From positions 620,001 to 684,000 of the forward strand of contig CAXXSE010000007.1 in the NCBI GenBank assembly GCA_963664935.2: 64,000 nucleotides of DNA, given 5' to 3'. This document shows, piece by piece, positions 19,902-29,312 of this stretch. The position numbers were made by a program, and so were the translations under genes. This stretch comes from G963664935 sp963664935 (GTDB lineage: Bacteria > Pseudomonadota > Gammaproteobacteria > Methylococcales > G963664935). The number at the start of each line of letters is the position of its first letter. Position 1 is the stretch's first letter. A model generated the notes under the pieces. It made no database searches. It worked only from the letters and a program-made list of their open reading frames with translations, and was not told the origin of the DNA.

Positions 19902-20782
19902 ACAAAATTTTCAATAGCAACGTGTATCGTCAGGTTCTTCGATGACGGGTTTTCTAAGATTCCAATATTTTCGATTTCCACCCTAACCACATCGCCCGGC
20001 TTCATGTATCCTCGGGGTTTCATCATGACACCAACCCCGCTGCTGGTGCCGGTGAAAATGATATCACCCGGTTCCAATGTAATAACGGTGCTCAGGTATT
20101 CCACAATCGTATAGCAATCGAAAATCAGATGCCGGGTATTCGATGACTGCCTGAGATCGTCATTGACCCAGGTTTTTATATCCAGAGTGTGTGGGTTTCC
20201 GATTTCATCGGAGGTGACGATCCAAGGCCCGATCGGACCGTGGGTATCGAAGGATTTCCCGAGAGTCCGGGTATGAGACCGAACCTGCCAATCGCGGACT
20301 GAAACATCGTTAGCAACCATGAACCCAGCGATTACTCCTGGTGCTTGGTCCTTTGGAACGTGTCGGCAGCGTTTTCCGATGACAAAGGCCATTTCACCCT
20401 CGTAATCCAGTTTTTTAGATACTCGTGGACGGTGAATCGCCACATCGGGTCCGATCACACAACCAACTTGTTTGTTGAAAAAAGTAGGAAACTCCGGTTT
20501 TTCTTTGCCGGTTTCTTTAATATGGTCGGCATAATTCAAGCTAACAGCGAGATATTTGGAAGGTTTAGGGACGGGCGCTTCGAGTCGGGCATTCCCGAGT
20601 GCTATGCGGTTATTCCCGGAATCGATAAGCTTTTGCATGGCGGCTTTTACAGTTTCGCCAGCCGCGAGGAATTCGTTCATTTCTAATGGAATCGAAGCAG
20701 AGCCGGTTGAGTCGACGATTTCCTATCCAACGACGGCGCCTACTCGGGTTTGATTGTCTTTTGTAAAAGTAGCCAGTTTCAT
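19898..20782 (-). pseudogene. Fumarylacetoacetate hydrolase family protein, one in-frame TAG
   Basis: FAH-family hydrolase or decarboxylase acting on C-C bonds of oxo-acids; the exact substrate is unknown. Conserved segments are YLAVSLNYADHIKETG, LDYEGEMAFVIGKRC, VANDVSVRDWQ, KSFDTHGPIGPWIV, and IIFTGTSSGVGVMMKP. The full frame starts MKLATFTKDNQTRVGAVVG at 20782, then meets TAG at 20723-20725, then continues in frame EIVDSTGS. Family members have an acidic or polar residue at this point (GAVVGDEIVD). Re-initiation at MNEFLAAGE (20680) would lose only 34 residues of the N-terminal lid, so a partly active protein is possible. Confidence 0.9.
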
Positions 20783-20925
20783 TTAGGGGCCTTAATTGAA
20801 ATCGATTCGGCCTATTTTACCGGGTTTTGTTGGTTGATGGCAGCTAGACTAATGATAGAGCTTTCATGTTTGATTCATGTTATATTCACCCATATGACAT
20901 GTTTTCTATTTAGGAGGATTTTGCC

Positions 20926-21144
20926 GTGCCACACCTACAAATTAGAAACATCCCAGAAGATCTACATCTGGCCTTGCGAATTTGGGCGAAAGAGGATAAT
21001 TCCAGTGTTTCCGCACTGGTGTTAAATCAGTTAAAACAACAGATACAGTTACGGGCGTTTGAAAAATCGTTGCGTAAACTTCCAACGACCGAAATACCAC
21101 AGGAAACCGTCAAGAACTTACACGCAGGACGCGAGGAGCGATGA
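20926..21144 (+). CDS. vapB: VapB-type antitoxin
   Basis: A 72-residue antitoxin. The N terminus MPHLQIRNIPEDLHLALRIW followed by AKEDNSSVSALV matches ribbon-helix-helix antitoxins of the FitA/VapB type. It starts at GTG because a strong ribosome site (AGGAGG, about 20911) lies upstream. The stop overlaps the toxin ATG (ATGA), the usual coupling of VapBC operons. It should bind and silence its own promoter together with the toxin. Confidence 0.85.
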   Translation: MPHLQIRNIPEDLHLALRIWAKEDNSSVSALVLNQLKQQIQLRAFEKSLRKLPTTEIPQETVKNLHAGREER

Positions 21145-21533
21145 GCCTGTTTGTTTTCGATGCCAGTGCTGCGTTCGAATATCTTGTTCGCACACCTATC
21201 GGGCTTAAAATTGATGCGTTGATCCAGGGAAGTCTGTCTATTACCGCCGGACTGATGGACATTGAAGTCATCTCCATTGCCCGGCGAAATGTGCGCCTTA
21301 AGCTATTGAGTTCTGATCGGGCATCAATTGCAATTGAAAGTTTACAAGCTTGGCCGATTGAACGTGTCGATGCGCGGAATTTAGTTTCGGTCATTTGGTC
21401 ACTCCGAAATAACTTTAGTCCCTATGATGCTTTTTACGTTGCGGTAGCTGCACAAACTGGGGGTACTTTACTTACCTTGGACAGGAAACTTTCGAATGCT
21501 CCTAAGCTTCCCTGCTCAATTACGTTGTTTTGA
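21141..21533 (+). CDS. vapC: VapC-type PIN-domain toxin
   Basis: A 130-residue PIN-fold ribonuclease. Acidic active-site residues appear in VFDASAAFEYL, GLMDIEVIS, SPYDAFYVAVA and LLTLDRKLS. It is encoded four bases overlapping its antitoxin. The RNA target is unknown. Both genes look intact. Confidence 0.9.
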   Translation: MSLFVFDASAAFEYLVRTPIGLKIDALIQGSLSITAGLMDIEVISIARRNVRLKLLSSDRASIAIESLQAWPIERVDARNLVSVIWSLRNNFSPYDAFYVAVAAQTGGTLLTLDRKLSNAPKLPCSITLF

Positions 21534-21587
21534 ATGCATTTGGCTTTGCTTCTTTTAAAAAAGGGGACAAATATATTTTAGTTATAT

Positions 21588-22433
21588 TCATCGTAAAATA
21601 AATCCGTCCCCGTTTGTTTGTAAGGCTACACCCAACGCTTTCAGCTTATTAAGGTTACGGCGAAATTCCTTTCTATCGTTGTACATCATAACCACTTCAA
21701 AACGGCCCAAGCCTTTGTTGAACCAGTCAAAGCGGATATCCGTCAATCGGGATTGGAGATATTCCCGAAAAGCCCGCGCACGAAAGGGTTTATTGAAAAC
21801 GATGACCGCGTATCTGCCGAGCGAGGAATAAACTGGCAAGGTACTTCGTTGACGGGGTTTACGGATCCCTCGCCCTTGTCCCATAACGTATTGCAGGTGA
21901 TCGTAGATATACGCGCTGTACCATTGAGCCCCTTTAGGAATCGAATGCACGGACCCGTTTTGTTTGATCCGGTTGGGCCCATAATTGTATGCCGCAAGCG
22001 CTAGATTGTAGTCCCCACGATACCGGTCCACCAGAAACTTTAGATAACGGGCGCCAGCTTGAATATTAGCGCAGGGCTTAAATAAATCCGATTTTCGCTT
22101 GAACCCCAGGTCGCGAGCTGTTCCTGGCCATAGAATTTGCATAATACCAATGGCATTGGCCTTGGAAACCGCTCTAGGATTAAAATCCGATTCACCTCTT
22201 GCGACCGCCAACAAAAGGGTCAGCGGCAGGTCATTGCGTTGTGAAGCGGATCGAAAACAATTATCGTACTTGAATCGAAATGCGGGTGGATCATCCGCGT
22301 GCATTTGTCTGTAATTCCGCCAGGAATCAGCGAGTACACGCCCTCTAAGATTTGCTTTCCCAAATGCATCGAAGGCGATACTTGCCAGAACAATGATTCC
22401 GAGAAAGCGGAAAAGAACGTTGCGGCAAGTCAG
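21588..22433 (-). CDS. Lytic transglycosylase (SLT domain), unusual start
   Basis: Murein lytic transglycosylase. The catalytic Glu is in LAVARGESDFNPRAVS, followed by AIGIMQILWPGTARDLGF, IQAGARYLKFL and LALAAYNYGPNR. A C-terminal extension of about 80 residues carries a SPOR-like fold. Upstream of the ATG at 22304 the frame is open and encodes a hydrophobic signal-like segment (FRFLGIIVLASIAFDAFG), so the true start is near 22433. The only codon at the right distance from a strong AGGAGG (22439-22444) is CTG, a rare initiator. That AGGAGG is part of an IS5-type end scar, so the original start may have been lost. Confidence 0.85.
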   Translation of the reverse strand: MTCRNVLFRFLGIIVLASIAFDAFGKANLRGRVLADSWRNYRQMHADDPPAFRFKYDNCFRSASQRNDLPLTLLLAVARGESDFNPRAVSKANAIGIMQILWPGTARDLGFKRKSDLFKPCANIQAGARYLKFLVDRYRGDYNLALAAYNYGPNRIKQNGSVHSIPKGAQWYSAYIYDHLQYVMGQGRGIRKPRQRSTLPVYSSLGRYAVIVFNKPFRARAFREYLQSRLTDIRFDWFNKGLGRFEVVMMYNDRKEFRRNLNKLKALGVALQTNGDGFILR

Positions 22434-22446
22434 GACAGCCTCCTAG
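22433..22446. repeat. Solo IS5-type end (scar)
   Basis: GGACAGCCTCCTAG matches the terminal sequence and CTAG flank of the MITE at 8198-8430. It lies exactly at the junction of the SPOR-protein gene and the lytic transglycosylase gene. On the minus strand it supplies the TAG stop of the former and an AGGAGG ribosome site before the latter. Probably the footprint of a deleted or imprecisely excised element. Confidence 0.55.
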
Positions 22447-23135
22447 GGATCACTCAGTTTCAGACCGGTGCGTTGCTCGATTATTGTGGCTATGGTTTGA
22501 CGTTCGTTTTCGGAAATATAAGGATAAGCGACCATAAAAGCGCCCTGGCGAGTCTCTACAATCTCCAATTTGATGGTGGTGCGTTTGGCCAAATTCTCCG
22601 CAAAACCCCGGGCTGAAATCCGAGTTTTAAAAGGCCCCCAAAAAGACTGCAACTGTACTTGTTCCTTAGGCGGAGCATTATTGATCGAAGCTAATGCCTT
22701 AACCCCGACGGTGTTCTTTTCCACTTTGACAATTTGGGGACTTGGATTATTTTTCTTGGGCTTCTCCATCGACATCGCCAACATCTTAGATTCAGCCGAT
22801 TGTGCCGGCGCTTTTGATTGCAGGACTATTATTTTGTCTTTAGGCGGAATTGGTTTGGCCAATTTTCTTGGAAGATTAATGTTTTGTTTTTCGACCGGCG
22901 CCGACGATTTTTTAGGCTTCGGTGCATTCTTTTGGATGGGACGGTCAATCTTTTCTTTTTCAATATGAACCGGATTTTTCGCGGGCTTACTTGCCTTTTC
23001 CGCGCCGTTGTTCAGCATCTCCCTTATATTATTCGCTAATTTATTTTGACTTCCCGGAAGCGTCTGGGAATCGGTCATTACCACGTATAAAATCGCCAGC
23101 AGGGCAATACCCGTCAGAAATCCTAAAAAACGCAT
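22443..23135 (-). CDS. SPOR-domain-like membrane-anchored protein
   Basis: 230 residues. A membrane anchor (FLGFLTGIALLAILYVVM, residues 3-20) is followed by a long Lys/Pro-rich low-complexity linker and a C-terminal SPOR-like domain (residues about 160-225; VQLQSFWGPFKTRISARGFA, LEIVETRQGAFMVAYPY). SPOR domains bind denuded peptidoglycan at the septum, so a cell-wall role is likely. Stop codon TAG comes from the IS5-type scar, so the last residues may not be original. It is followed closely by the lytic transglycosylase gene, consistent with a peptidoglycan operon. Confidence 0.78.
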   Translation of the reverse strand: MRFLGFLTGIALLAILYVVMTDSQTLPGSQNKLANNIREMLNNGAEKASKPAKNPVHIEKEKIDRPIQKNAPKPKKSSAPVEKQNINLPRKLAKPIPPKDKIIVLQSKAPAQSAESKMLAMSMEKPKKNNPSPQIVKVEKNTVGVKALASINNAPPKEQVQLQSFWGPFKTRISARGFAENLAKRTTIKLEIVETRQGAFMVAYPYISENERQTIATIIEQRTGLKLSDP

Positions 23136-23267
23136 AGTTAGTACCTCGTGTAATATTGCGGAACCGGAACGAAACCTTCGGACAAGGATTAGCCAAAAAA
23201 GTTAGATCACAACTTTATTGGCATAATACAGTCCAATTCCATTGTATTCGATTAATGTGTACCGAAT

Positions 23268-24182
23268 ATGAATAATAAAGTTATTTTTTTTCTTTTCTTT
23301 CTGATTATTCAGAACCCCGGATTATGCGAACCAAAACCATCCTCGGTCCCGAATCACATCGTCGTTCAGCGAATATTAAGGCAGCAGGACTTATATAATC
23401 TGAAAGCGGAAGCTTTTTACAATAAAGGTTTGTGGGCCAGAAGCATTGAAATGTGGGAACAAATTTTAGCGAAAACGCCGAACCATCTACCAAGTCTTAA
23501 TAATCTGGCGACCGCGTTTTTTAACGAACGTCGTTATAAAGACGCGATTGCACTTTATCAACGCGTGATTAAATTGGATCGTGGATCGCGGAAATTCCCG
23601 GATGCGTTGTTTTTCGAACCCATGGCTTACTTCAAACTTGATGACGTCCATGGCGATTATATAAGCGAATTTATTGAAGAGAATCCACAACACCATCGTG
23701 TTCAAGCCAAAAAACTTCAGCGGATAGCCGTCAATAAAGTTTCATCGAACAAAATTCGGGTCGGCCGAATCAAAAGGCTTCAAGCGGATCTCGAACGGTC
23801 TAAAAAAAATGTCGTACATTTTTGGGCGGAATGGTGCGTTCCGTGCCTTGAAGAATTACGCGATCTTTTTGAATTTCATTCCAGGCATCCTGACATCCAT
23901 TTTTTAATCGTTTCCATAGATGCTGAATATGACAAAATCCGAAGCGATAAACGTCTTAATGAAATTTTCTCACCCTACAAAACGGCAAATAACGACAATA
24001 TTCAGTTCCTGCTTGACGATCAAAAACTTCTTTGGAAATTTTTTATTCCGTTGCGGGAGCATCCGGTCTTCACTGTTCCCAGAACTGTGTTTTTAGACGG
24101 TTCGAATCCTATTCACTATATTCCACGGCAGGTGAATTGGAATACTTTGGACACCACAATCGCCTGGCATAAAAACAATTGA
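23268..24182 (+). CDS. Exported TPR and thioredoxin-like protein
   Basis: 304 residues. A signal peptide (residues 1-20, ending PGLCEP; Cys20 could be a lipobox) is followed by TPR-like helices (about 45-110; NKGLWARSIEMWEQILAKTP, YKDAIALYQRVIKLD) and a TlpA-like thioredoxin domain (about 160-300). The active site is WCVPC at 189-193 in HFWAEWCVPCLEEL, with the cis-Pro region FTVPRTVFLDG. It should act as a periplasmic thiol-disulfide oxidoreductase; the partner is unknown. The following OmpA-like gene starts 22 bases downstream and encodes several cysteines, so it may be a substrate. That link is inference. Confidence 0.85.
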   Translation: MNNKVIFFLFFLIIQNPGLCEPKPSSVPNHIVVQRILRQQDLYNLKAEAFYNKGLWARSIEMWEQILAKTPNHLPSLNNLATAFFNERRYKDAIALYQRVIKLDRGSRKFPDALFFEPMAYFKLDDVHGDYISEFIEENPQHHRVQAKKLQRIAVNKVSSNKIRVGRIKRLQADLERSKKNVVHFWAEWCVPCLEELRDLFEFHSRHPDIHFLIVSIDAEYDKIRSDKRLNEIFSPYKTANNDNIQFLLDDQKLLWKFFIPLREHPVFTVPRTVFLDGSNPIHYIPRQVNWNTLDTTIAWHKNN

Positions 24183-25153
24183 CCTGTTAAAAAAGGAGAA
24201 AATAATGACTTGCGTTGCTCGAATTACTTTTGGTTTTATGGCGCTTTGCGCCTTCGTGTTAACCATACCGGTCACCAAGGCGGGTTGTGGACCCGGGAGG
24301 AGCGGTATAAAAGTTGATGAAGAAATATTCGAGCTTTTAAACAAGCCGACGATTCAGCTGGCCCCGAGTCAGATTGGTGTATTTAACGAATGCAAAAGCG
24401 AGGACGCCGGATTGTTCTTTTTCATTACGCCTATTATGACCTACCTTGAGGCGGAAAGTGGTGAACAGTCCGTGACGCGTTTTTTTAATGCGCAACAACT
24501 GGACCGCGCCATCCGGATGAAGCTGAGAAAACAGGGGACACCGCTAAGCATGTTTTGCGGTCATATCGTCTCGAAAACCGAAAAAGTTAAACGCGGTGAG
24601 TATTCCTATGGCGACATCCTGAGTCACATTCTTGTATGCGAAAAAGTATGCGGCCCGACGATGAGCGCCATGGCTTCGGTGTACATGTTTAATTCGGCGA
24701 AATTCTATGAAGGTTTGATACGCTTCAATTATGACGATGCTGATTTATATCCCCAGTTGTGGGGCGATTCTTCCCAGGGCTATCTTATGATCAACAACCA
24801 ACACCCCTTGGAAGCGGTCTACCAAAAATGGGTTGAATCTCACAGAACCTTGAAGATTGGCTTGGATGCACGCGCTTCCCAACCTGGGGGACAGCTCTAT
24901 AATGATGAGTTGTCCAGGAAAAGACTGGTCGCCGTGCAGCAATGGTTTACCGAAGTCAAAAATGTTCCAGCATCCATGATCGCCCGTAAATGGTTCGGCA
25001 ACTATGGCCCGTTTATCGATGAACCCATAGTCGAAATTTACCAAATCAATGATATTTATGATCGATATCGAAATAATTATCAGGCTGATAAAAGTTATAT
25101 TGACGGTCGGGATGTTTATTACGGCCTCAACCAAAGTGTTGCCATATTTCTTT

Positions 25154-26953
25154 ACTCGTCAGTCACGAGTTCTATCCGATTTGACGTAACTATTCAGGCC
25201 CTGAATTCATTTTTTCGATGTGTCACCTCGACCAACGGAAGAAAGTCTTATCACCCATTGATAGCTCTGCGCTTTAAGATTGCCCACTGGTGTTCATAAA
25301 AGATGAGTAGTGTAGAAAATAGAAATCGATAATTACGACTAGACATTTGCTAAAAAAACACGGATCCTTCTTTTCTTTGTAGAAGTACAGATGGAAGGAG
25401 GAGACCCCGTGCAACAGTATATTTCTCAGAGTTTAGAAAGCTTTCAAAGCGTTTTTTCCAGATCGAGTACTTGGTTGTTGTTCTGCGCCATTGTGATTGG
25501 ATTTATGGGGGCAGGAGAAATGATCGGCGTGACGTCGTTGTGTCGTTTCTGGCTATTAGATGAACTTGGTTATTACCGCTTGCTCCGTTTTTTTAGATCC
25601 AAAGCGTATGTCTATGGGGCGTTGCTCGATGCTTGGCAAGATTTTGTGAATCGCCAAGGAAAATCCGTTGAAGTAGCTGGACGAGCGATACTTCTGGGTG
25701 ACCATACCGCGGTGATCAAAGATGGACGCAAGATGCCCGGCGTGGTATCGATGCACGAGTCATCGGAGACGCAAACGAAACCCGGCTATTTTCGGGCCCA
25801 ATGTTGGGGCAGCATTGGCATCTTGATCGGGTCGTTATCCGCTTGTTTTTGTTGTCCTTTGCAGCTTCAAATTCATCAGGGATGGGCTCATTTAGGGTTG
25901 AACGACGAGCGCGATAATCCATGTCGGATCAAGCTCACCGACCGCTTGGTGGCCATGGCGATTCATTTTGCGGTGACGAATCACTGTCTGTGTTATTTGG
26001 TGTTGGATGCCTTTTTTTCAACCGGGGGCGTATTTCGAGCTTGCCACTATTATTCAATCCAGCATCAGGCGCGGTGGGTTGAGGTGCTGGTCAAAGCCAA
26101 GAATAGCTATGTGGGTTATTTCCCCGCGCCACCGAAACCCGCCTCTCGACCCGGACCTCAGCCGCTCTATGCGAGAAAGTGTGTTTAAGAGAATGCTTCG
26201 ACCACCTTCATTTGTTTGAGACGGTGACCTGTCAAGTCTACGGTAAAACCGAATCCATCCGGGTTATGACGCTTACACTGTTATGGCGGCCCATCGCTGA
26301 TCAGGTGTTATTTATTCTCGCCGTCACCTCAAAAGGCCCAATGGTTCTAATGAGTTCCGATTTAACGCTGTCAGCCATTGATGCCGTTGAACTGTATTGT
26401 GCTAGAACCCGCATTGAAATCATGTTCGCGATGTTAAAGCATGTGATCGGCGCCTTTAAATTTCGTTTTTGGACTAAAAAATTGCCAAAACATTCTAGAC
26501 GCCCCTTTTCCAATCGTCTTCTCAAAGCCCCACAGCCCCAGGATATTCATACCGTTCAAGCGTGCTGGCGAGCCTATGAAATCTTCGTGCTCTGTGCCTC
26601 CATTGCCTTGGGGTTAATGCAATTGATTGCGCTCCAGTATCAAGATACGATTTGGTCTGAGCACTCGCTTTATCTTCGCACTCAATCGCGTGATTTGCCA
26701 TCGGAGAAAACCGTCAAGCAAATTTTAGCGCCATTGTTCCTCAAACAATTCTTTCGACTTGAGGAAAATGGCATGATTCAACAGATCCGTGCCCGCTTGA
26801 TGGCTGTTTCCGATGAAATAGATGACGATTAAACTGAATGAGGCGTTCTATGCTCTAATTCTCTGCGATCTTCAAAATTTTTCATCAAACATACTACGAT
26901 GGAGAGGGTAGTTTTGCCCCGCTTTTCTCGCTGTTAACTCACGACTGCCGAGT
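25154..26953. mobile_element. 1800-bp IS4-superfamily insertion sequence, copy 1
   Basis: The ends are inverted repeats, ACTCGTCAGTCACGAGTT on the left and ACTCGGCAGTCGTGAGTT on the right (reversed). The element is flanked by a 5-bp duplication TCTTT (25149-25153 and 26954-26958). It is essentially identical to the copy at 60989-62789 except for one missing base in the transposase gene. Insertion into the OmpA-like gene must be recent, since the gene is otherwise open. Confidence 0.92.
25391..26832 (+). pseudogene. IS4-superfamily transposase, copy 1, one-base deletion
   Basis: Same DDE transposase as at 61226-62668, but GCTCTATGCGAG replaces GCTCTATGGCGAG at about 26169. The lost G shifts the frame after residue 260 (PGPQPLY) and a stop follows. 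The first Asp (LLGDHTAVIKDG) and second Asp (LVLDAFFSTGGVF) lie before the break; the Glu (RTRIEIMFAMLKHVIG) lies after it. The copy is dead unless the base was miscalled; a functional copy could act in trans. Confidence 0.92.
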
Positions 26954-27122
26954 TCTTTATGAGGATGTCGACATTCATGTCGATGTGGCGACAATGGCCG
27001 ATGAACCAATATTTGGAAGAATCGGTGAATAAGTTTATGTACCCGTTCACGGTTACTGGTTTTCAGTTTACGGTTATTTAAAGAACCCTGTAATGTCTGA
27101 AAGCCTTGTTGATATTGCTTTC

Positions 27123-27172
27123 AACCTGCAAATCCGTGACTTCACTATAGCCGAGGACACAAGCTCTTGATT
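27123..27172. repeat. Repeat end related to the MITE at 6751
   Basis: AACCTGCAAATCCGTGACTTCAC and, further in, AAGCTCTTGATTTCAC match the left end of the element at 6751-6934. No matching right end was found, so this is a fragment or a diverged element. Confidence 0.55.
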
Positions 27173-28102
27173 TCACCGTGGTCACAGAAATATTCACTTC
27201 TAGCCCGCATTTCCCACAACTTTCGTAGCGAGGGAGTGCGGGGGTGCGGGGTACTAGTCAGCTTGGGTAGACTCCACGCTGTCCCAGCGCTGCGCGTTTC
27301 CGCCGCGATTATTTTCAAAGGTTTACTCATCGACTAGCGCGGCTATTCCCTTCAATAGCCACGCCTCACTTTAAACAAGCCTGGATAATGGGTAAACCTT
27401 GGTTATCACTCTGTAAGATGGAACCGATGGCGGGGGTTGAATAGCCAATTCGATGTCATGGTCTGGTTTACCGGTGATGCTTGTTCACTGCGTTCACACA
27501 GACTTTGGTAGCATCTGAAAGGCGACAAGATGATGGAGGAGAACTTAGCTTGCAAGGGTAGATGGCGCCCTTCGGCTTATGCCGCCCACTCTACAGAACC
27601 CAGTTATTATCATCTGATGATATTTATATTGACTGGGTTGTCGATTTTTGGACGATTGATCTTTGTTTGGTGCCGACCCGAACCGATCATTGAAGATAAA
27701 TAATTGAGCGACTGGAAATACTCTAAAGCGGACGTTCAGGAAATTAGGTTCAATAACGCTTTCGGCCATTAAGAGTCATTCGACAATTACCGGTAAACGG
27801 CACGGTGATACTGTAAACAGACACTCGGTCATGGGTAGAAACCAGCCCAAAATAGGTATTTAAAGATTGAAGGATTGGTAAAAATACTCGTGTATCTCTT
27901 GCTCGAACCGAAGAAAACGAAACGGGATTTTAGCACTCGCTACTCATCCCGGTTCACCGCTGCCCTGCGGAGGCTATTCGGCTGCATCATCCTGACGAGC
28001 CTGAAGGCAATGCCATGGACACCCGCTGACTCGCTTCCGATACCCATAGGCATCGAGAATTCCGGTTCCAATCAAGGCAAGCCTTGACAGCAGGCGGGCG
28101 GA
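27173..28102. other. Gene-poor stretch with a REP-like palindrome
   Basis: No supported gene between the OmpA-like gene remnant and the DGR template. At 27558-27594 an imperfect palindrome starts GTAGATGGCGCCC and ends CCGCCCACTCTAC, resembling a REP sequence of the kind moved by RAYT proteins. The last 100 bases before the template repeat may hold DGR-related structure, but nothing can be named. Confidence 0.5.
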
Positions 28103-28221
28103 CTGGCGAGCCGAAAACCGATATTGTTGTTGCGGTTATCTGGCGTGTTCCTGTTACGGTTGGCCGAACGTACATTCTGTGGTTCGTTGTTCCAGGAGCC
28201 ACCCCGCAACACACGGAGAGA
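28103..28221 (-). repeat. DGR template repeat (TR)
   Basis: 119 bp, read on the minus strand, starting ten bases after the reverse transcriptase stop. It matches the variable repeat 29736-29854 over the full 119 positions with ten differences. All ten are A in this copy (minus strand) and G, T or C in the VR. Conceptual translation shows the asparagine-rich pattern typical of TRs (WNNEPQNVRSANRNRNTPDN then RNNNIGFRLA), made of AAC/AAT codons that can mutate widely. It should be transcribed as the RNA template for mutagenic reverse transcription. Confidence 0.96.
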
Positions 28222-28230
28222 AGCTCGGCA

Positions 28231-29297
28231 TCACCCTCGATTAAAAACTGTACTCGCAAACAGGGTTTTACGCAAACCCTCAGTTTCTCCATGGATGGCG
28301 TGACCGATCCAGCTTCTGACCCGTGGATGAATGTCCTCCCAATCCAACGCACCTTCGTGATAAAGCTGGGCCAATTTGCGTAGCCGACGATGAAAGGTAT
28401 GACCGTTGTCGTTGCGCAACTTCCGCTTATGGGGAAACACGTGATAACCGAATAAATCGATGCCGCGAGCCGTTTGATAGATATGTGCCTTGCGCGGGTG
28501 CAAACGCAAGCGATCTTCCGCAAGACGTTCGCGTATGTTCTCCCGAATCTCGTGCAACAGCACTTTGTCCCTGCCCAGAATCACCAGATCGTCGACGTAC
28601 CTCAGGTAGGCACGAACTCGGAGTTGCTCCTTGATGAAATGATCCACGGCATCCAGATAAAGATTGGCAAAAAACTGACTGGTTAGATTACCTATCGGCA
28701 GCCCGGTTGTACGCTCAGTTGGCGTCAGCAGATCATCTCCCGGAAAATAATAGAAGTCCGCTCTACCAGTCGCTGCGGGCGCCGTATCGATAATCCTATC
28801 GAACAGCGCGAGAACATATCGGTCTTTCAGATAGTGATGTAGTTTGAATTTCAAGACATTGTGGTCGATGGAAGCAAAATATTGCTCGATATCCATCTTT
28901 AATACGTACGGATAATGTTTCGACCATTCCTGGTAGCGATCCACACCGCGGCATGCACGCCTTTGCCTTGTCGACAGGCGTAGCTGTCGAAGATAAAGCG
29001 CCGATCGATTGGTGGTTCGATAATATTCATAATCGCGTGGTGCACCACGCGATCCCTGAACGGAGCAGCGGCGATCTGGCGTTTTTTACGCTCATAAATG
29101 GTGAACAGTCGATAGTGACCGGGTTGATAACTCAGTGCGGTAAGTTCTTGCTGCAGGCTCAGTAATTCGCTTTCTAGGTTCAGGGTGAATTTAGCCACGG
29201 AGGAGACCGATTGCTTGCCCTTACGGGCTTTGAGGTAACCGCTGAGAAGATTGTCAAAGCTGATCACCTCAGGCCAGATTCTACCCAAGCGTTTCAT
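28231..29297 (-). pseudogene. DGR reverse transcriptase, two-base frameshift
   Basis: Reverse transcriptase of a diversity-generating retroelement, about 355 residues in total. The N-terminal part (from 29297) has the RT0-2 regions: AAPFRDRVVHHAIMNII and FIFDSYACRQGKGVHAAV. The C-terminal part has VLKMDIEQYFASIDH, then GLPIGNLTSQFFANLYL and the catalytic LRYVDDLVIL. The (I)GN..SQ motif is the mark of DGR reverse transcriptases, where group II intron enzymes have QG. The two parts are joined by a frameshift at about 28943-28948: GCGGTGTGGATCGC should read GCGGTGGATCGC (one TG unit duplicated), after which DRYQEW follows as in relatives. The lesion precedes the YVDD active site, so the gene is inactive unless the lesion is a read error. 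Confidence 0.93.
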
Positions 29298-29312
29298 GTT
29301 GAAATGATTTCT

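Larger units (their letters stand above)
24205..27030 (+). pseudogene. OmpA-like exported protein, interrupted near its C terminus by an IS
   Basis: An exported protein of about 350 residues before interruption. The signal peptide ends near VTKAGCGPG. The middle contains cysteine motifs (FGCG-like MFCGHIV, CEKVCGP). The C-terminal domain is OmpA-like (LKIGLDARASQPGG, YNDELSRKRLVAVQQWF), a peptidoglycan-binding fold. At 25154 the IS element enters after SVAIFL. Across it, the 3' part at 26959-27030 continues in the same frame as YEDVDIHVDVATMADEP and IFGRIGE then TAA. Removing the IS and one TCTTT copy restores the frame. The present reading frame instead runs 46 codons into the IS. Confidence 0.87.

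Noticed and set aside
10941..20782. Genetic code in which TAG is read through
   Set aside because: Only two genes show one internal TAG, and TAG serves as an ordinary stop elsewhere (methyltransferase 9506-9508, SPOR protein 22443-22445). Mutation or error is simpler.
27987..28523. A long minus-strand frame across the template repeat and the end of the reverse transcriptase
   Set aside because: It is out of frame with the reverse transcriptase and has no family resemblance; the region is explained by TR and RT.
28231..29297. Group II intron reverse transcriptase
   Set aside because: Motif IGNLTSQ, the Avd gene, and the TR/VR pair with adenine-only changes identify a DGR; no intron RNA domains or maturase domain are seen.
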